Assembly (NCBI RefSeq): GCF_018362775.1
Contig: NZ_JAGYXY010000009.1
Span: 41,739-105,738, forward strand
Reading direction: 5' to 3'
DNA: 64,000 bases
From: Alistipes montrealensis
GTDB lineage: Bacteria > Bacteroidota > Bacteroidia > Bacteroidales > Rikenellaceae
Positions 50,746 to 58,641 of the stretch are shown here, in pieces. The notes beneath the pieces are model-generated. The model saw only the letters and a list, made by a program, of their open reading frames with translations. It did no database searches and was not told where the DNA came from. Numbering within the stretch: position 1 is the first letter of the stretch; every line of letters starts with the position of its first letter. A program made the translations under genes and the position numbers.

Positions 50746-51885
50746 TTATTCGAGGCGTTTGTAATAGTAGGTCGCATCGCTGCCGCCGGAAAGGATTGTC
50801 CGCAGGTCGCGCAGCACGAGGTCGGGGCGCACGACGCCCGATTCCCAGAAGTCGGAGCCTCCGGAAGGCGTTTGGCGGCGGTTGTTGTTGTAGACCTTAC
50901 GGTCGCGTACGACCGGGATATTGGCGAATTTCGGGTTTTGGGCCGTCAGTTCCGCCAGTGTGTTGCAGGGACCGACGTTGAGCCAGAAATCCGCTGCGTT
51001 GGCCAGCAGGTAGGCTTCCTCCAGGTCGACCGCCACCGACGCATTCGAATCGTTCTTCGTATAGACGTATTCTCCGCCGGCATCCTCGACGAGGCGGATC
51101 ATGTAGCTGTGGGTCGGGGGCAGGAACCAGGTATCGCGGTAGGGGGTGTTCAGCATTACCTTCGGACGGGGCGCATCCGGTGCAGGCTGTGCCTTCAGGG
51201 CATGGTAGTCGCGAGCGATGCGTTGCAGGGTGTCTGCGCCGGCGGTACGCAGGTCGCAGAGCTCGGCGGCAAGGACCAGCCATTCGGCCTTGCCCAGCGG
51301 GGACTCCTCCACATAGTCGCCGATATATATATAAGGAATATTCAGTTCGCGGAGTTTGCCTGTGACGACCGTATTTTCACCCGTCACGCCGTAGAGCAGC
51401 AGGATGTCGGGGCGCATGGCGGCAAGCAGTTCGAAATTGAGGTTCGTATCGTAGCCCACGTCGCGGACCTCGCCGCAGAGACGGTGTTCCTGAACGTAGG
51501 GATTCGAGATGTAGTCGATGCCCGAAACACCGGAGATGCGTTTCACCTGTCCGATGGCGTCGAACATCGCCACATGGCTCGACGACATGCAGACCACGTG
51601 GCGGACGGGGACTTTTACGGCCTGTCCGTCGAAGTTCGCGGGGGCTTTTGCGCCGTCGCGCAGGATCAGCAGGTGTTGCTCTACATTGCTGCCTCCCTGC
51701 CATGGATTGTGGACCGTGATGAGCGTCGAGGCGTCCTTGCCGGTTCCGCGGATGTCGAATCCCGATGCATAGAACGGGGTATAGACTTCGGTCGTAAAGT
51801 CGCTCAGGGCGTGTCCCGAGGGGCCTCCGCAGGCTATTGCGAGGCACGCGGCAGCGGAGAGTAAAAAATGTGAAAATCGTTTCAT
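50746..51885 (-). CDS. Iron-complex/cobalamin-type ABC transporter substrate-binding lipoprotein
   Basis: The 379-residue lipoprotein (Cys19, LAIAC) has the two-lobe BtuF/FhuD-type fold with the hinge segment near KVPVRHVVCMSSSHVAMFDA and DILLLYGVTGENTVVTGKLR. The N-terminal extension with TLITVHNPWQGGSNVEQHLL is typical of the Bacteroidetes group. It captures the metal complex in the periplasm for the permease. It is the first gene of the operon. No outer-membrane receptor is encoded nearby. Confidence 0.92.
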   Translation of the reverse strand: MKRFSHFLLSAAACLAIACGGPSGHALSDFTTEVYTPFYASGFDIRGTGKDASTLITVHNPWQGGSNVEQHLLILRDGAKAPANFDGQAVKVPVRHVVCMSSSHVAMFDAIGQVKRISGVSGIDYISNPYVQEHRLCGEVRDVGYDTNLNFELLAAMRPDILLLYGVTGENTVVTGKLRELNIPYIYIGDYVEESPLGKAEWLVLAAELCDLRTAGADTLQRIARDYHALKAQPAPDAPRPKVMLNTPYRDTWFLPPTHSYMIRLVEDAGGEYVYTKNDSNASVAVDLEEAYLLANAADFWLNVGPCNTLAELTAQNPKFANIPVVRDRKVYNNNRRQTPSGGSDFWESGVVRPDLVLRDLRTILSGGSDATYYYKRLE

Positions 51886-51987
51886 TTCCGCAAAAATAGA
51901 AAAAAATCCTGCGGAAATGTGTTTGTTTTTGAAAAATATACTATATTTGCAGTCCCAAAGCGAAGGGAAATCCTCCGCGGCAGGAAT

Positions 51988-52062
51988 CGGGGCGTAGCTC
52001 AGTCCGGTTAGAGTACACGTCTGGGGGGCGTGTGGTCGCTGGTTCGAATCCAGTCACCCCGA
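51988..52062 (+). tRNA. tRNA-Pro (anticodon GGG), attachment site of the element
   Basis: CGGGGCGTAGCTCAGTCCGG starts a 75-nt tRNA. The anticodon stem CACGT/GCGTG encloses CTGGGGG (anticodon GGG), and the T-arm is CTGG-TTCGAAT-CCAG. The acceptor is CGGGGCG with CACCCCG (one C-A mismatch at 6-67). CCA is not encoded. Its 3' half is repeated at 61773-61813. Confidence 0.95.
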
Positions 52063-52072
52063 CTGATGGAAA
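52020..52072 (+). repeat. attL: Left attachment repeat inside tRNA-Pro
   Basis: 52020-52060 (TCTGGGGGGCGTGTGG ... CAGTCACCCC) is identical to 61773-61813. The match resumes as GACTGATGGAAA (52061-52072 and 61819-61830) after a gap explained by extra Cs at the right copy. Confidence 0.9.
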
Positions 52073-52109
52073 ATCCTTGATATTCAATCGAATATCGAGG
52101 ATTTTTCTT
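52070..52109 (+). terminator. Hairpin terminator after tRNA-Pro
   Basis: AAAATCCTTGATATTC (52070-52085) pairs with GAATATCGAGGATTTT (52090-52105, one G-T) around AATC, followed by T-rich sequence. Confidence 0.85.
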
Positions 52110-52176
52110 TTGTGGTATATGGCCGGAAAAATGACGGTGGTACACAAGTGGTACATAAATGGTCGCTATTCGAAAA

Positions 52177-53589
52177 TTAGATTTGTTCTAATATGGGGTT
52201 CAATAGATCAATTGATTTTATAATGTGACCCCAACCTGCGTCAGAATAGAACCTATAACAGCCAATGATTGCATTGGCTAACTTTTCATTATCTACATAT
52301 TCAATTGTAAAGGTCAATTTCGGTTTACTTGAATCTACATTATCATCTGTTAATTGCAAAGGTTGTGGTGTTCTCAAAAAACTTTGAGCAAAACAATAGA
52401 ATAACTCAGCCAAACCCCATAGTGAAGCTGTATGAGAGAGTGAGGATTTGTTGTTAAATATGTTGACAGGAAATATAGTAGGAATAAAATTGACTAATTC
52501 GTCAAGGGTTAATTGTTGGTTTATAATCTTTTGATAATATTGAGGATTAATTGTTCTGATACATATCAACATAAACGTTAATGAAGGGAATACATAGTGG
52601 CGACTACTACAAGAACATAACACTAAACGAGTGTGAACAAATAATTTTTCTATTTGTCGCAACGAATAGTTTTGGGCCTTTATGATTTCGGTAGCGCATC
52701 TTAAAAGATTATTTTTATCGCCGCTTAATCCATTTCGATACCTTTCGTCGCTCTCAAGAAATTCTTTGAAATTAAAGTATTCATATAGGTATTTGCAATA
52801 TGATTCAATGTCGGGTTTCGGCAATAAATATTCAACATCAATAAATCTGCGTAAATACTCTTCCGCATTGATGCGGTCACTGCCATAATGTCCTCGTATA
52901 GAATTACTCAACTGTTCTTTATCGATAGATAAGACAAAAACAATCCCTTTTATTGAGAAAAAATGTTTAATCTTTTCCAGAACTTCGACGGCATAGTCCG
53001 GGCGACATCTATCTAATTCATCTACGATGAAAATAAGCGGTTTGTTAGGAACAGATTTTTCAATAAAACTGGATAGTTCTTCTTTGAAAGTTACAAGTTT
53101 ATTCTTTTTATTCTCATATTCAATAACCTCGGTTTTGAATATCTCTGCTCCAGCCTTGAGGGCGTCTTTTGCGGCTTCTGCTAATTCATTACCGCAATAA
53201 TGTTTCACAATGCCTTTGGTTAATGTTGGAATAGCTTTGATAGCGATTTTACTCCCAATGTCCAATATTGAATTTAATGTCTTGGCTGTTTTGGAAGTCT
53301 TTAATTGCTGTAGTTCTCCCAATAACGCAATCATTGGGTCAGAGATAAAGTCATTCTCCCATGCATTGAAATAAATCGATGTTATCTCTTGTTGTTTTAA
53401 GTATGCTGCCCACATTTTCATAAACGTGGTTTTCCCAGTTCCCCATTCTCCGTTAATAGACAAGACGAAGCTATCAGAGTAATTTTGGACTATTTGTGTT
53501 AATATAATAGCATTAGGCTGACGATTGAGTTTACAATTTTTGAAAGGGTCTTCACGGGGAATTTCAATGTCTGAATGTTTGAATTTCAT
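52177..53589 (-). CDS. KAP-family P-loop NTPase
   Basis: The start at 53589 (MKFKHSDIEIPREDPFKNCK) is preferred over an in-frame ATG 39 bp upstream because it begins the KAP N-terminus. The 470-residue protein has Walker A GEWGTGKTT (about 45-53) and Walker B IFIVDELDRCRP, both with the KAP-type spacing. A hydrophobic stretch at about 120-140 may contact membranes. KAP NTPases include phage-exclusion proteins and partners of membrane proteins. Very low GC. The reading frame ends 67 bp from the tRNA-Pro terminator. Confidence 0.9.
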   Translation of the reverse strand: MKFKHSDIEIPREDPFKNCKLNRQPNAIILTQIVQNYSDSFVLSINGEWGTGKTTFMKMWAAYLKQQEITSIYFNAWENDFISDPMIALLGELQQLKTSKTAKTLNSILDIGSKIAIKAIPTLTKGIVKHYCGNELAEAAKDALKAGAEIFKTEVIEYENKKNKLVTFKEELSSFIEKSVPNKPLIFIVDELDRCRPDYAVEVLEKIKHFFSIKGIVFVLSIDKEQLSNSIRGHYGSDRINAEEYLRRFIDVEYLLPKPDIESYCKYLYEYFNFKEFLESDERYRNGLSGDKNNLLRCATEIIKAQNYSLRQIEKLFVHTRLVLCSCSSRHYVFPSLTFMLICIRTINPQYYQKIINQQLTLDELVNFIPTIFPVNIFNNKSSLSHTASLWGLAELFYCFAQSFLRTPQPLQLTDDNVDSSKPKLTFTIEYVDNEKLANAIIGCYRFYSDAGWGHIIKSIDLLNPILEQI

Positions 53590-53734
53590 TTTATTATAGA
53601 GTTTATTCTCAAAGATACAAAAAATCATATTACCTTATACAGTCGTTCCAAACAGGCAGATAATGAATTTATCGGGTTCGTGGTTATATGAGCTGTAATC
53701 GCGTCGCAGTATCTTCTGTCGGGATTTAACAAAG

Positions 53735-53759
53735 CGACCTGCCGGGTTGCGGCAGGTCG
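53735..53759. terminator. Hairpin between the KAP gene and the membrane-protein genes
   Basis: CGACCTGCC (53735-53743) pairs with GGCAGGTCG (53751-53759) around GGGTTG(C). It lies downstream of the 53863 gene on the minus strand, followed by GCTTTGTT. It may be a weak terminator. Nothing else is seen in 53590-53862. Confidence 0.5.
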
Positions 53760-53862
53760 GGACAACTAAGAATGGTCGGGATGAAGATTCGGAAAGGATG
53801 TGGATAACAACTTATAACTATGTGCTTTATCCTCGACCGGAATTATATACGAGAAATTAATT

Positions 53863-54633
53863 TTATTCCCAATTGCCAATATCATTATCGGCTTCATTTG
53901 TCGAGCCGAATTTGATGCCGGGATAACGGTTGAAATTATTTACCTCGTCATCAATTAGGTCGATGATTTCCCGTCTATATTTGATCGTATCGAGGAAGAG
54001 TTTGTAAGGGGCGCGAACTTCTATGAAAGGGGCGGTACGATTAGAGGATGTCTTGGTAAATCCGGTTTCCATGATAAACTCGTTGTCGGAATTAGGTATG
54101 TAACGGAGTTGCTCGATGTCGCATCTTAATTCGGTTGGATTTGCATGAAGAAATCTCTCCAATTCGTCGAAATCCTCAGCATAACGCTGATATTCGGCTC
54201 TGAACGCACGCTGGGCGGTGCGGACATCCTTGATGCGTTCGATGGCCTGTGTTTTGCGTTCTTTTAATTCGTTTTCAAAACGGATAGGTGTTGATATTTG
54301 TGGGCTTACTATTATTGCAGTAAATAGAAACAGAATTATCGGCAATAGAGAGATGATTAATCCTGCTATTGCTTTCCCTTTGGGTTGTGAGCGCAGTCCG
54401 CCGATGGGAAATATCAGTCCGAGTAGCCATACATTTAGTATTAAGACCATCGATAAATAGGAAAACACCGAGTCTGTCATATGGATTCCGGCGTTTGCAA
54501 TCGCCTCGGCTACTATTGCATATAGAATAAACAGTATGGTATATCCGATGGAAAGGGCAAAACCTGCTGTACCCATTCGATTGGGAGTTATGTCTCTGGG
54601 GGCTGAAAAGTCGGTATTGGTCATAAGTCTCAT
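53863..54633 (-). CDS. Four-helix membrane protein with a pseudopilin-like soluble C-terminus
   Basis: The start at 54633 (MRLMTNTDF) lies 4 bp after the previous stop codon. The 256-residue protein has hydrophobic stretches at about 22-45, 58-80 and 92-112 (MGTAGFALSIGYTILFILYA; MVLILNVWLLGLIFPIG; GLIISLLPIILFLFTAIIV). The C-terminal 150 residues form a soluble domain whose start (RIKDVRTAQRAFRAEYQRYA) resembles domains linked to pilin-like proteins in Bacteroidetes. The GTAGFALS segment recurs in the two upstream genes. The function is unknown. Confidence 0.7.
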   Translation of the reverse strand: MRLMTNTDFSAPRDITPNRMGTAGFALSIGYTILFILYAIVAEAIANAGIHMTDSVFSYLSMVLILNVWLLGLIFPIGGLRSQPKGKAIAGLIISLLPIILFLFTAIIVSPQISTPIRFENELKERKTQAIERIKDVRTAQRAFRAEYQRYAEDFDELERFLHANPTELRCDIEQLRYIPNSDNEFIMETGFTKTSSNRTAPFIEVRAPYKLFLDTIKYRREIIDLIDDEVNNFNRYPGIKFGSTNEADNDIGNWE

Positions 54634-54637
54634 GTTT

Positions 54638-54961
54638 TTAGTATCGCAGTGCATCTTGTTGCTCGGTATATCGTTGCAGTTCTTGAGCGTATTGTCGCTG
54701 CTGTCTGTTGCTCAAATACATGCAAAAGACAAGAATTAACAGTAATAGCATCGTAACTGTTGAAATTATTATTCCGGCAGTCGTCCGTTTTGTACGGCGA
54801 TAGGAGGCTCCGATACATGATAAAAGGAGGCTGGTCGGTGCTATGAGGCATAAGGGGATTGAAATAAGGGATAATATGAATCCTAATTTACCGATATTGA
54901 CTGTTGGCTTTTCCAAACATTGCTCTGTGGGTTGCGGTGTATTGTCCATGTTGTGATTCAT
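54638..54961 (-). CDS. Small two-helix membrane protein (DUF4190-like)
   Basis: The 107-residue protein has two TM helices (IGKLGFILSLISIPLCLIAP; AGIIISTVTMLLLLILVFCM), a basic RRTKR between them and a charged Gln/Arg-rich C-terminus. The pattern matches small DUF4190-type membrane proteins. MDNTPQ (ATG at 54949) is an alternative start. It is in the middle of a three-gene membrane cluster. Confidence 0.65.
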   Translation of the reverse strand: MNHNMDNTPQPTEQCLEKPTVNIGKLGFILSLISIPLCLIAPTSLLLSCIGASYRRTKRTTAGIIISTVTMLLLLILVFCMYLSNRQQRQYAQELQRYTEQQDALRY

Positions 54962-54979
54962 AGTTAAAGGTTCTTTATA

Positions 54980-55567
54980 TCAGAAGAAAAATGGGGCTAT
55001 GATGGCGGCAAGGGTTCCGACCAGTGCAACTAAAATAATCAGGTCGATTATCGAAATGATAAAGCCCGTAATCGCTAAGCCTCGCGGGCTTTTGAATATG
55101 CCGATGAAAGACAGCAGGAATCCCAGAAACCAAACCACCCAGCCTACTCCCGGGAGCCATGACAGAATCAGGGCGATAAGAGATAAAACGAATCCGGCGG
55201 TTCCTGTCCCGTTAGATTGACGAACGGGAGTTTGAACGATTATCGTCTGGTTATGATCCGACGACGCAGCTCTTGGATTTGAGGTCGGGCAGATTGGATG
55301 CCCGCATTTCAGGCATGATGGGGCGTAGCGGGATATTTCCGTCCCGCAGGCCGGGCAATGAATCAATAGCGGTTCTGGTTGTGAGGTTTCAACAGCGGGC
55401 ATTTCATCCGGCGCCTGCGGAACTTGGGACGGAGCAGTGGGCGAAATAGGTTTTTTACGCAAGTATCGAAACGTGAAAACGAATAAAAGAATGATGATGA
55501 TTGTAAATACAATGCCGCTCACTCCGCCGAGGTATTCCTGCCATACAGGCGAGTAAAATTCTTCCAT
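54980..55567 (-). CDS. Zinc-ribbon membrane protein (DUF4190-like C-terminus)
   Basis: The 195-residue protein has an N-terminal TM helix (GIVFTIIIILLFVFTFRYL), a Pro-rich linker, a zinc-ribbon CPACGTEISRYAPSCLKCGH (about 72-91) and two C-terminal TM helices (GTAGFVLSLIALILSWLPGV; GLAITGFIISIIDLIILVAL). Cytoplasmic zinc-ribbon plus membrane helices is a common layout for bacterial regulators or scaffold proteins. It lies 31 bp after the unknown soluble gene and 18 bp before the next membrane gene. Confidence 0.7.
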   Translation of the reverse strand: MEEFYSPVWQEYLGGVSGIVFTIIIILLFVFTFRYLRKKPISPTAPSQVPQAPDEMPAVETSQPEPLLIHCPACGTEISRYAPSCLKCGHPICPTSNPRAASSDHNQTIIVQTPVRQSNGTGTAGFVLSLIALILSWLPGVGWVVWFLGFLLSFIGIFKSPRGLAITGFIISIIDLIILVALVGTLAAIIAPFFF

Positions 55568-55597
55568 AGTTTTATTATTAGATAGTTAAAGGTAGTG

Positions 55598-55933
55598 TTA
55601 CATGGCTGTTTTTCTCCAAAGCGAAGTCGGTGTTTCTTCTCCGTTCATGTTTATAGACGTAACTTCTCCGATCTTTTCAATCTGCAAGGCCCTGCTGTTG
55701 TGACCGAGATAGATTCCTATACGGTTTGCAATAATAGCATTCCGATTCCGGATGTCGCCTTCGTCCGCATGTGCGATCAGCATACGTTCGTAACAGTCTT
55801 GGAAATCTTGCGGAAAATAATTAGTAATTCGGTGCGAGTCAAAGGTGAGTTCGGCGATGTTCTCGTAAATGTACTTGTACAACGCATCGTTACCTAATTC
55901 TTTGAGAATCGAGTAGGCTGTAATTTCCTCCAT
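55598..55933 (-). CDS. Unknown small soluble protein, first gene of the membrane cluster
   Basis: The start at 55933 (MEEITAYSILKELGNDALYK) is chosen because residues encoded upstream have no fit to coding composition. The 111-residue protein is soluble and mostly helical, with TNYFPQDFQDCYERMLIAHA and IANRIGIYLGHNSRAL. No known motif. It may be co-transcribed with the three membrane genes downstream. Confidence 0.55.
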   Translation of the reverse strand: MEEITAYSILKELGNDALYKYIYENIAELTFDSHRITNYFPQDFQDCYERMLIAHADEGDIRNRNAIIANRIGIYLGHNSRALQIEKIGEVTSINMNGEETPTSLWRKTAM

Positions 55934-56321
55934 GACGGTAAGTGTTTGCGCCACCCAGCCCCGACTTGGCATGATTACAAAAAGAAAGTGTGGAGCTGCC
56001 CGTTTTATTCGAATAGAGGTTCTGGAATACCTTTGCTGAAATAAACTGACACAAGACCCCACACCTGTATAGTATGGGGATTATATCTCGCATACCAATA
56101 CAAGTGATGAGTGCCGTCGTTTACCCTCAGCAAATTGAATTTTCCAGATTCCTATTCGAGGTTAAATCGAAACACTTTCACCAATATACGCCGCTTGCGC
56201 GACAAGACAAAGGTAAAAAATATTTCGCAATTGACGACACCCATCGGGGCCTTGTTGTGCAAATTTCGCCAAACATGCTTTCGGGTACTATCTACGCAGG
56301 GATGCAGATATAATAAAAAGA
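55934..56321. other. Non-coding region of the element
   Basis: A TACCTTTG on the minus strand (56215-56208) is a possible -7 box for the 55933 gene, without a good -33 match. Short ORFs on both strands have no family resemblance. Confidence 0.4.
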
Positions 56322-56350
56322 AGCCGGAACCCTTCGACAAGGTTCCGGCT
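56322..56350 (-). terminator. Terminator of the VirE-N/primase-like gene
   Basis: AGCCGGAACC (56322-56331) pairs with GGTTCCGGCT (56341-56350). On the minus strand the stem is followed by TTCTTTTTATTA, downstream of the gene ending at 56370. Confidence 0.85.
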
Positions 56351-56369
56351 CCGCGTGCGGGACGGTGGG

Positions 56370-57314
56370 CTACTTGAACGTCACCCCGTGTTTCTTGCAA
56401 ATCCATAGGAAGGTCTCGATCCCGATTTTTCGGCTTCGCAGACATTTGGCGAACTGCTCGTCGCATTCGGTCGGGTAATACTTCTTGGAGTGCATGCTGA
56501 CCAGATGAAATAACCGAAGCCCCTCCTCCTTGCCGTATTCGTGCGCCAAGGCGCATCCGATGCAATACCAGTCGTGATAGTCGTTGGTGATATCCTTCTT
56601 CTCTTCACGGATTTTCTTGATTAATTTATAGACCTTTTCATCGAGCAGCTCCTTTTCCCGGGCTGTCCGGACTTTGGCCCTTGCCGTTCTTTCTTTCAGC
56701 ACGCCCCGATAAGGCTTTGCGTGCGGATTGATGTATGGGTAGGCATCGTAACTGGCTCCCCGCAAGCGGCAGACATCGCAACACCCTTGGTCGGCGACGA
56801 GCCCCGTTTTCTCGTAGATCTCCCGAACCAGAGCGTCGAACTGTGCCAGGTGCATGTCCGGGTGAGCAATGCGGAAAATCAGGCACAGGCCATTCCCGCT
56901 GATCGACATACTTGCACAGAACAAGCTGTCGAAGGTCTTGGCGACGAGTTTCTTCTTCTCGAACCACTCCGGCCCGAATACGCCGTTGTCCTTGTGGTCG
57001 ATGTCAATACATATGAACCCGCTGTGCTGAACCAGCCCGTCACGGCTCCGAGTATTGAATATCCCGCTGGGAGTGATGCACGGCAGGTTGCGTTTAATCC
57101 GTTGGCGGACCTTCTCGTTGGAGGTCGTGCGGAAAGCGATGACCTGCTCCTTGAATCGGGCTGTCTTGAACCACTTTATCAGGTCAACACAGTCGAGGGG
57201 TTCTGTCGCGTAATAGTTCTCGAATACGGAGACTTTGATCAGAGGGAGTTTTGAGGGATTCGAACCGACTGTTTGCCTTTCCGTGTGTCCATTGTCATAT
57301 TCGTTTTCTTTCAT
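56370..57314 (-). CDS. BT4734/VirE-N- and primase-C-like protein
   Basis: The start at 57314 (MKENEYDNGHTERQT) avoids overlap with the upstream gene; an ATG at 57347 would overlap it by 8 bp. The 314-residue protein has the VirE-N/BT4734-type domain (LIKWFKTARFKEQVIAFRTT; SGFICIDIDHKDN, with the IDIDH metal motif; SGNGLCLIFRIAHPDMHLAQ) and a C-terminal helical part like primase-C domains (NDYHDWYCIGCALAHEYGKE). Such proteins are the replication or mobilization proteins of Bacteroides integrative elements. It follows the excisionase-like and DUF6291-like genes. Confidence 0.8.
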   Translation of the reverse strand: MKENEYDNGHTERQTVGSNPSKLPLIKVSVFENYYATEPLDCVDLIKWFKTARFKEQVIAFRTTSNEKVRQRIKRNLPCITPSGIFNTRSRDGLVQHSGFICIDIDHKDNGVFGPEWFEKKKLVAKTFDSLFCASMSISGNGLCLIFRIAHPDMHLAQFDALVREIYEKTGLVADQGCCDVCRLRGASYDAYPYINPHAKPYRGVLKERTARAKVRTAREKELLDEKVYKLIKKIREEKKDITNDYHDWYCIGCALAHEYGKEEGLRLFHLVSMHSKKYYPTECDEQFAKCLRSRKIGIETFLWICKKHGVTFK

Positions 57315-57339
57315 GTTAGAATTATCTTTTAGGAGCGAC

Positions 57340-57705
57340 CTATTCATATTGTATATCGTTGAGTATTGGTAAATTGTCATTTTCTTCGTCTTCAGTTTTT
57401 GTGAAAAATTCGTTGGATTTTTTATTCTTTTTGATTGCCTTCTCCTTGTACTTTGCTTGCCGTTTCCGTTCGTTGGCATCCAACTGGGGGCGGATTATTA
57501 TGAAAATTCGCATCTGCTCCCCGTTGAGATCCGTCGGTTCCTCGCCATAGAGGGCGTATCTCATAATCACATCATAGAGATGTAATCTTGCCCTGTTCTT
57601 CATCGAGGCCAGCGCTTCGTAAAAAGTACGGTAGAAGATGAACCCTTCACGGGGCGGAACCTCCGGGTCGAATACTGACTTGCTCATTGTTGTTTCAGTT
57701 TTCAT
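57340..57705 (-). CDS. DUF6291-like element protein
   Basis: The 121-residue protein has FIFYRTFYEALASMKNRARL and LYDVIMRYALYGEEPTDLNG, then a Lys-rich tail. The pattern is that of DUF6291-type proteins found next to primase-like genes in Bacteroidales and Firmicutes mobile elements. It lies 2 bp after the HTH gene and its stop codon is 25 bp before the next start. Its function is unknown. Confidence 0.65.
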   Translation of the reverse strand: MKTETTMSKSVFDPEVPPREGFIFYRTFYEALASMKNRARLHLYDVIMRYALYGEEPTDLNGEQMRIFIIIRPQLDANERKRQAKYKEKAIKKNKKSNEFFTKTEDEENDNLPILNDIQYE

Positions 57706-57707
57706 GG

Positions 57708-58046
57708 TTAATGCTTTTTTAATTGGTTTATTCTCTGGATGTTTTCCTGTTCGATCGTCGGGTGTGATTCGCTCTGCAACCAGTCGAGAACCTCCTCACG
57801 GTTAAAGTAAAGCTTACGGCCTTTATGCTCCGGCTTGCGAAACGGAATCTTTCGGTCGCTCGTAAATTTGTAAATCGTCGCCTTGCTGTATCCGGTCAGG
57901 CGCACGACCTCCTCGATGGTCATTACTTGCTCGGTCGGAGCTTGATTCGCAGTAAGATTACCCAAGATTCGGTCGATGCCGAGAATCTTTTTCAGTTGTC
58001 CCACGGTCAGCATTGCGATCGGGGTTTCATCGGTGAATTTGTTCAT
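57708..58046 (-). CDS. Excisionase-like helix-turn-helix protein
   Basis: The 112-residue protein has a MerR/AlpA-type winged helix (MTIEEVVRLTGYSKATIYKF, TSDRKIPFRKPEHKGRKLYF, REEVLDWL) as in HTH_17 excisionases. It is at the position expected for the excision/replication control gene of a Bacteroides mobile element. It may regulate the integrase or the primase operon. Confidence 0.85.
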   Translation of the reverse strand: MNKFTDETPIAMLTVGQLKKILGIDRILGNLTANQAPTEQVMTIEEVVRLTGYSKATIYKFTSDRKIPFRKPEHKGRKLYFNREEVLDWLQSESHPTIEQENIQRINQLKKH

Positions 58047-58120
58047 GTTTCTATTGAATTATATGGGTTTTCGTCTGTTTTTATCATAATGTATACTTAG
58101 TTGGACTACATATGAAAAAA

Positions 58121-58148
58121 TCCCCTGAAATCCGAGGATTTCAGGGGA
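58121..58148 (-). terminator. Terminator after the IS1595-type zinc-ribbon gene
   Basis: TCCCCTGAAATCC (58121-58133) pairs with GGATTTCAGGGGA (58136-58148). On the minus strand six Ts follow (58120-58115). Confidence 0.88.
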
Positions 58149-58187
58149 GTGTCATTGAAAATATCCCTATAAGTACAAAAAACAGGT

Positions 58188-58628
58188 CTATTTTAATATT
58201 CTGTGAAGCGATGCGAATAAATTGTCTCTGTCGGAAGCATCTATCTCATCGAACCAGTGTGCCAGTTTGCGGTTGATGCGACACAGTGATTTGTAGGTGG
58301 TTCCCTGCATGTCCCGCTGTAAGGCTGCTATGTTGAGGCGATCGATTATCATATCTGTTTGCATTCGGTAATGCAGATACCCGATGTAGAGCCAAAATCT
58401 GAAGTCTGTCTCCTTTCGAACGAAAATCGTATCTTTCAATATCGAGAATTCCTTATGGCATTTTTTGCAGTAGGCCATGTAGGGCTTGACATCTCGTAAA
58501 TAAGAAAACCGTTTATCTCCACATGAGGGACAATAGATTCCACAGTACGTTTGATAAAATTGAAACGCATCTGCTTCTGTCGAGAATTTTTGTAGGAAAT
58601 CATCGTATTTAATAGGCGGGGAATACAT
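58188..58628 (-). CDS. Orphan IS1595-type zinc-ribbon protein without transposase core
   Basis: The 146-residue protein has the zinc-ribbon CPSCGDKRFSYLRDV ... AYCKKCHKEFS of IS1595-family transposases, then a helical segment (FRFWLYIGYLHYRMQTDMII) as in the start of their core. It stops after LCRINRKLAHWFDE, well before any DDE residues, and no inverted repeats flank it. It is either a remnant or a domesticated DNA-binding protein. It lies 13 bp after the AbiEii gene. Confidence 0.7.
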   Translation of the reverse strand: MYSPPIKYDDFLQKFSTEADAFQFYQTYCGIYCPSCGDKRFSYLRDVKPYMAYCKKCHKEFSILKDTIFVRKETDFRFWLYIGYLHYRMQTDMIIDRLNIAALQRDMQGTTYKSLCRINRKLAHWFDEIDASDRDNLFASLHRILK

Positions 58629-58641
58629 GACAAACGTAGCT

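Noticed and set aside
56074..56313. A 79-codon plus-strand ORF in the element
   Set aside because: Opposite to all genes of the element, without promoter or recognisable motif.
58188..58628. A complete insertion sequence
   Set aside because: There is no DDE core and no terminal inverted repeats or target duplication around it.
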